The notes under the pieces are model-generated. The model ran no database searches and was not told where the DNA came from. It saw only the letters and a list, made by a program, of their open reading frames with translations. Shown here piece after piece: positions 62,904 through 63,027 of a stretch of 63,027 nt of DNA. This DNA comes from Aquibacillus sediminis (GTDB lineage Bacteria; Bacillota; Bacilli; Bacillales; Amphibacillaceae): contig NZ_SZNM01000022.1 of assembly GCF_005870085.1 (NCBI RefSeq), positions 1 through 63,027 of the forward strand, read 5' to 3'. Position 1 is the stretch's first letter; each line of letters opens with the position of its first letter. Position numbers and translations under genes: made by a program.

Positions 62904-63027
62904 AGTTAAGTCCTCGATCTATTAGTATCCGTCAGCTGCACGTGTCACCACGCTTCCACCTCGGACCTATCAACCTCATCGTCTCTGAGGGATCTTACTC
63001 ATTTAAAATGATGGGAAGTCTCATCTA
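62904..63027 (-). rRNA. 23S ribosomal RNA, 3' end (cut by window edge)
   Basis: The reverse complement matches the conserved 23S 3' end (GCAGCTGACGGATACTAATA, TCGAGGACTTAAC). About 124 bases are present; the mature 3' end is placed near 62904 from the terminal stem. The 114-base spacer to 5S contains no tRNA. Confidence 0.95.

Overview
The window is chromosomal DNA of a low-GC, spore-forming Bacillaceae bacterium. Its protein sequences and gene order follow the Bacillus subtilis ribosomal-protein supercluster, read here mostly on the minus strand. The divergence of many proteins from B. subtilis, the low GC content and the repeat family suggest a halotolerant genus near Oceanobacillus, Virgibacillus or Gracilibacillus. 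That placement is an inference from memory, not a search result. The window is bounded by two rRNA operons on the minus strand. The 5' end of a 16S gene lies at 1-364 with its promoters. The 3' end of a 23S gene, a 5S gene and the operon terminator lie at about 62633-63027.

Layout, left to right. 0.7-5.5 kb holds a small unknown protein and a sporulation and germination group: pdaB and gerD on the plus strand, kbaA, salA and cwlD on the minus strand. 6.1-10.5 kb holds rpsI-rplM behind an L13-type leader, then truA-ecfT-ecfA2-ecfA1 (energising module of ECF vitamin transporters). 11.4-26.2 kb is the S10-spc-alpha supercluster (rpsJ to rplQ, with secY, adk, infA, rpoA). The methionine aminopeptidase gene map, usual between adk and the KOW-protein/infA pair, is missing here. 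26.7-31.8 kb is the str cluster (rpsL, rpsG, fusA, tuf, plus the L7Ae-like gene). 31.9-44.1 kb holds rpoC, rpoB, a methyltransferase, rplL, rplJ, rplA, rplK, nusG, secE and rpmG. 44.2-50.5 kb holds sigH, rae1, rlmB, mrnC, cysS and cysE behind a cysteine T-box, and gltX. 50.6-56.2 kb holds ispF, ispD, yacL, disA and radA. 56.5-61.1 kb is the CtsR-controlled heat-shock operon ctsR-mcsA-mcsB-clpC, preceded by an MgtC/SapB-family gene.

Almost every gene is an ordinary conserved housekeeping gene, and transcription mostly runs from right to left. Many sigma-A promoters, terminators and leader hairpins are visible and are listed.

The main unexplained signal is a composite repeat present three times in gene-free gaps: about 5572-6059, 10588-11204 and 51109-51604. 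Each copy has short terminal inverted repeats and two large, divergently oriented imperfect hairpins, here called A and B, about 116-124 bases each without insertions. A 113-144-base spacer separates A from B. Several hairpin base pairs change on both sides between copies so that pairing is kept. The terminal repeats differ in sequence between copies but remain complementary within each copy. The middle copy is inverted and also carries an identical 56-base module in both hairpins, exactly 300 bases apart. No copy encodes a credible protein. It may be a non-autonomous mobile element, a structured RNA, or both.
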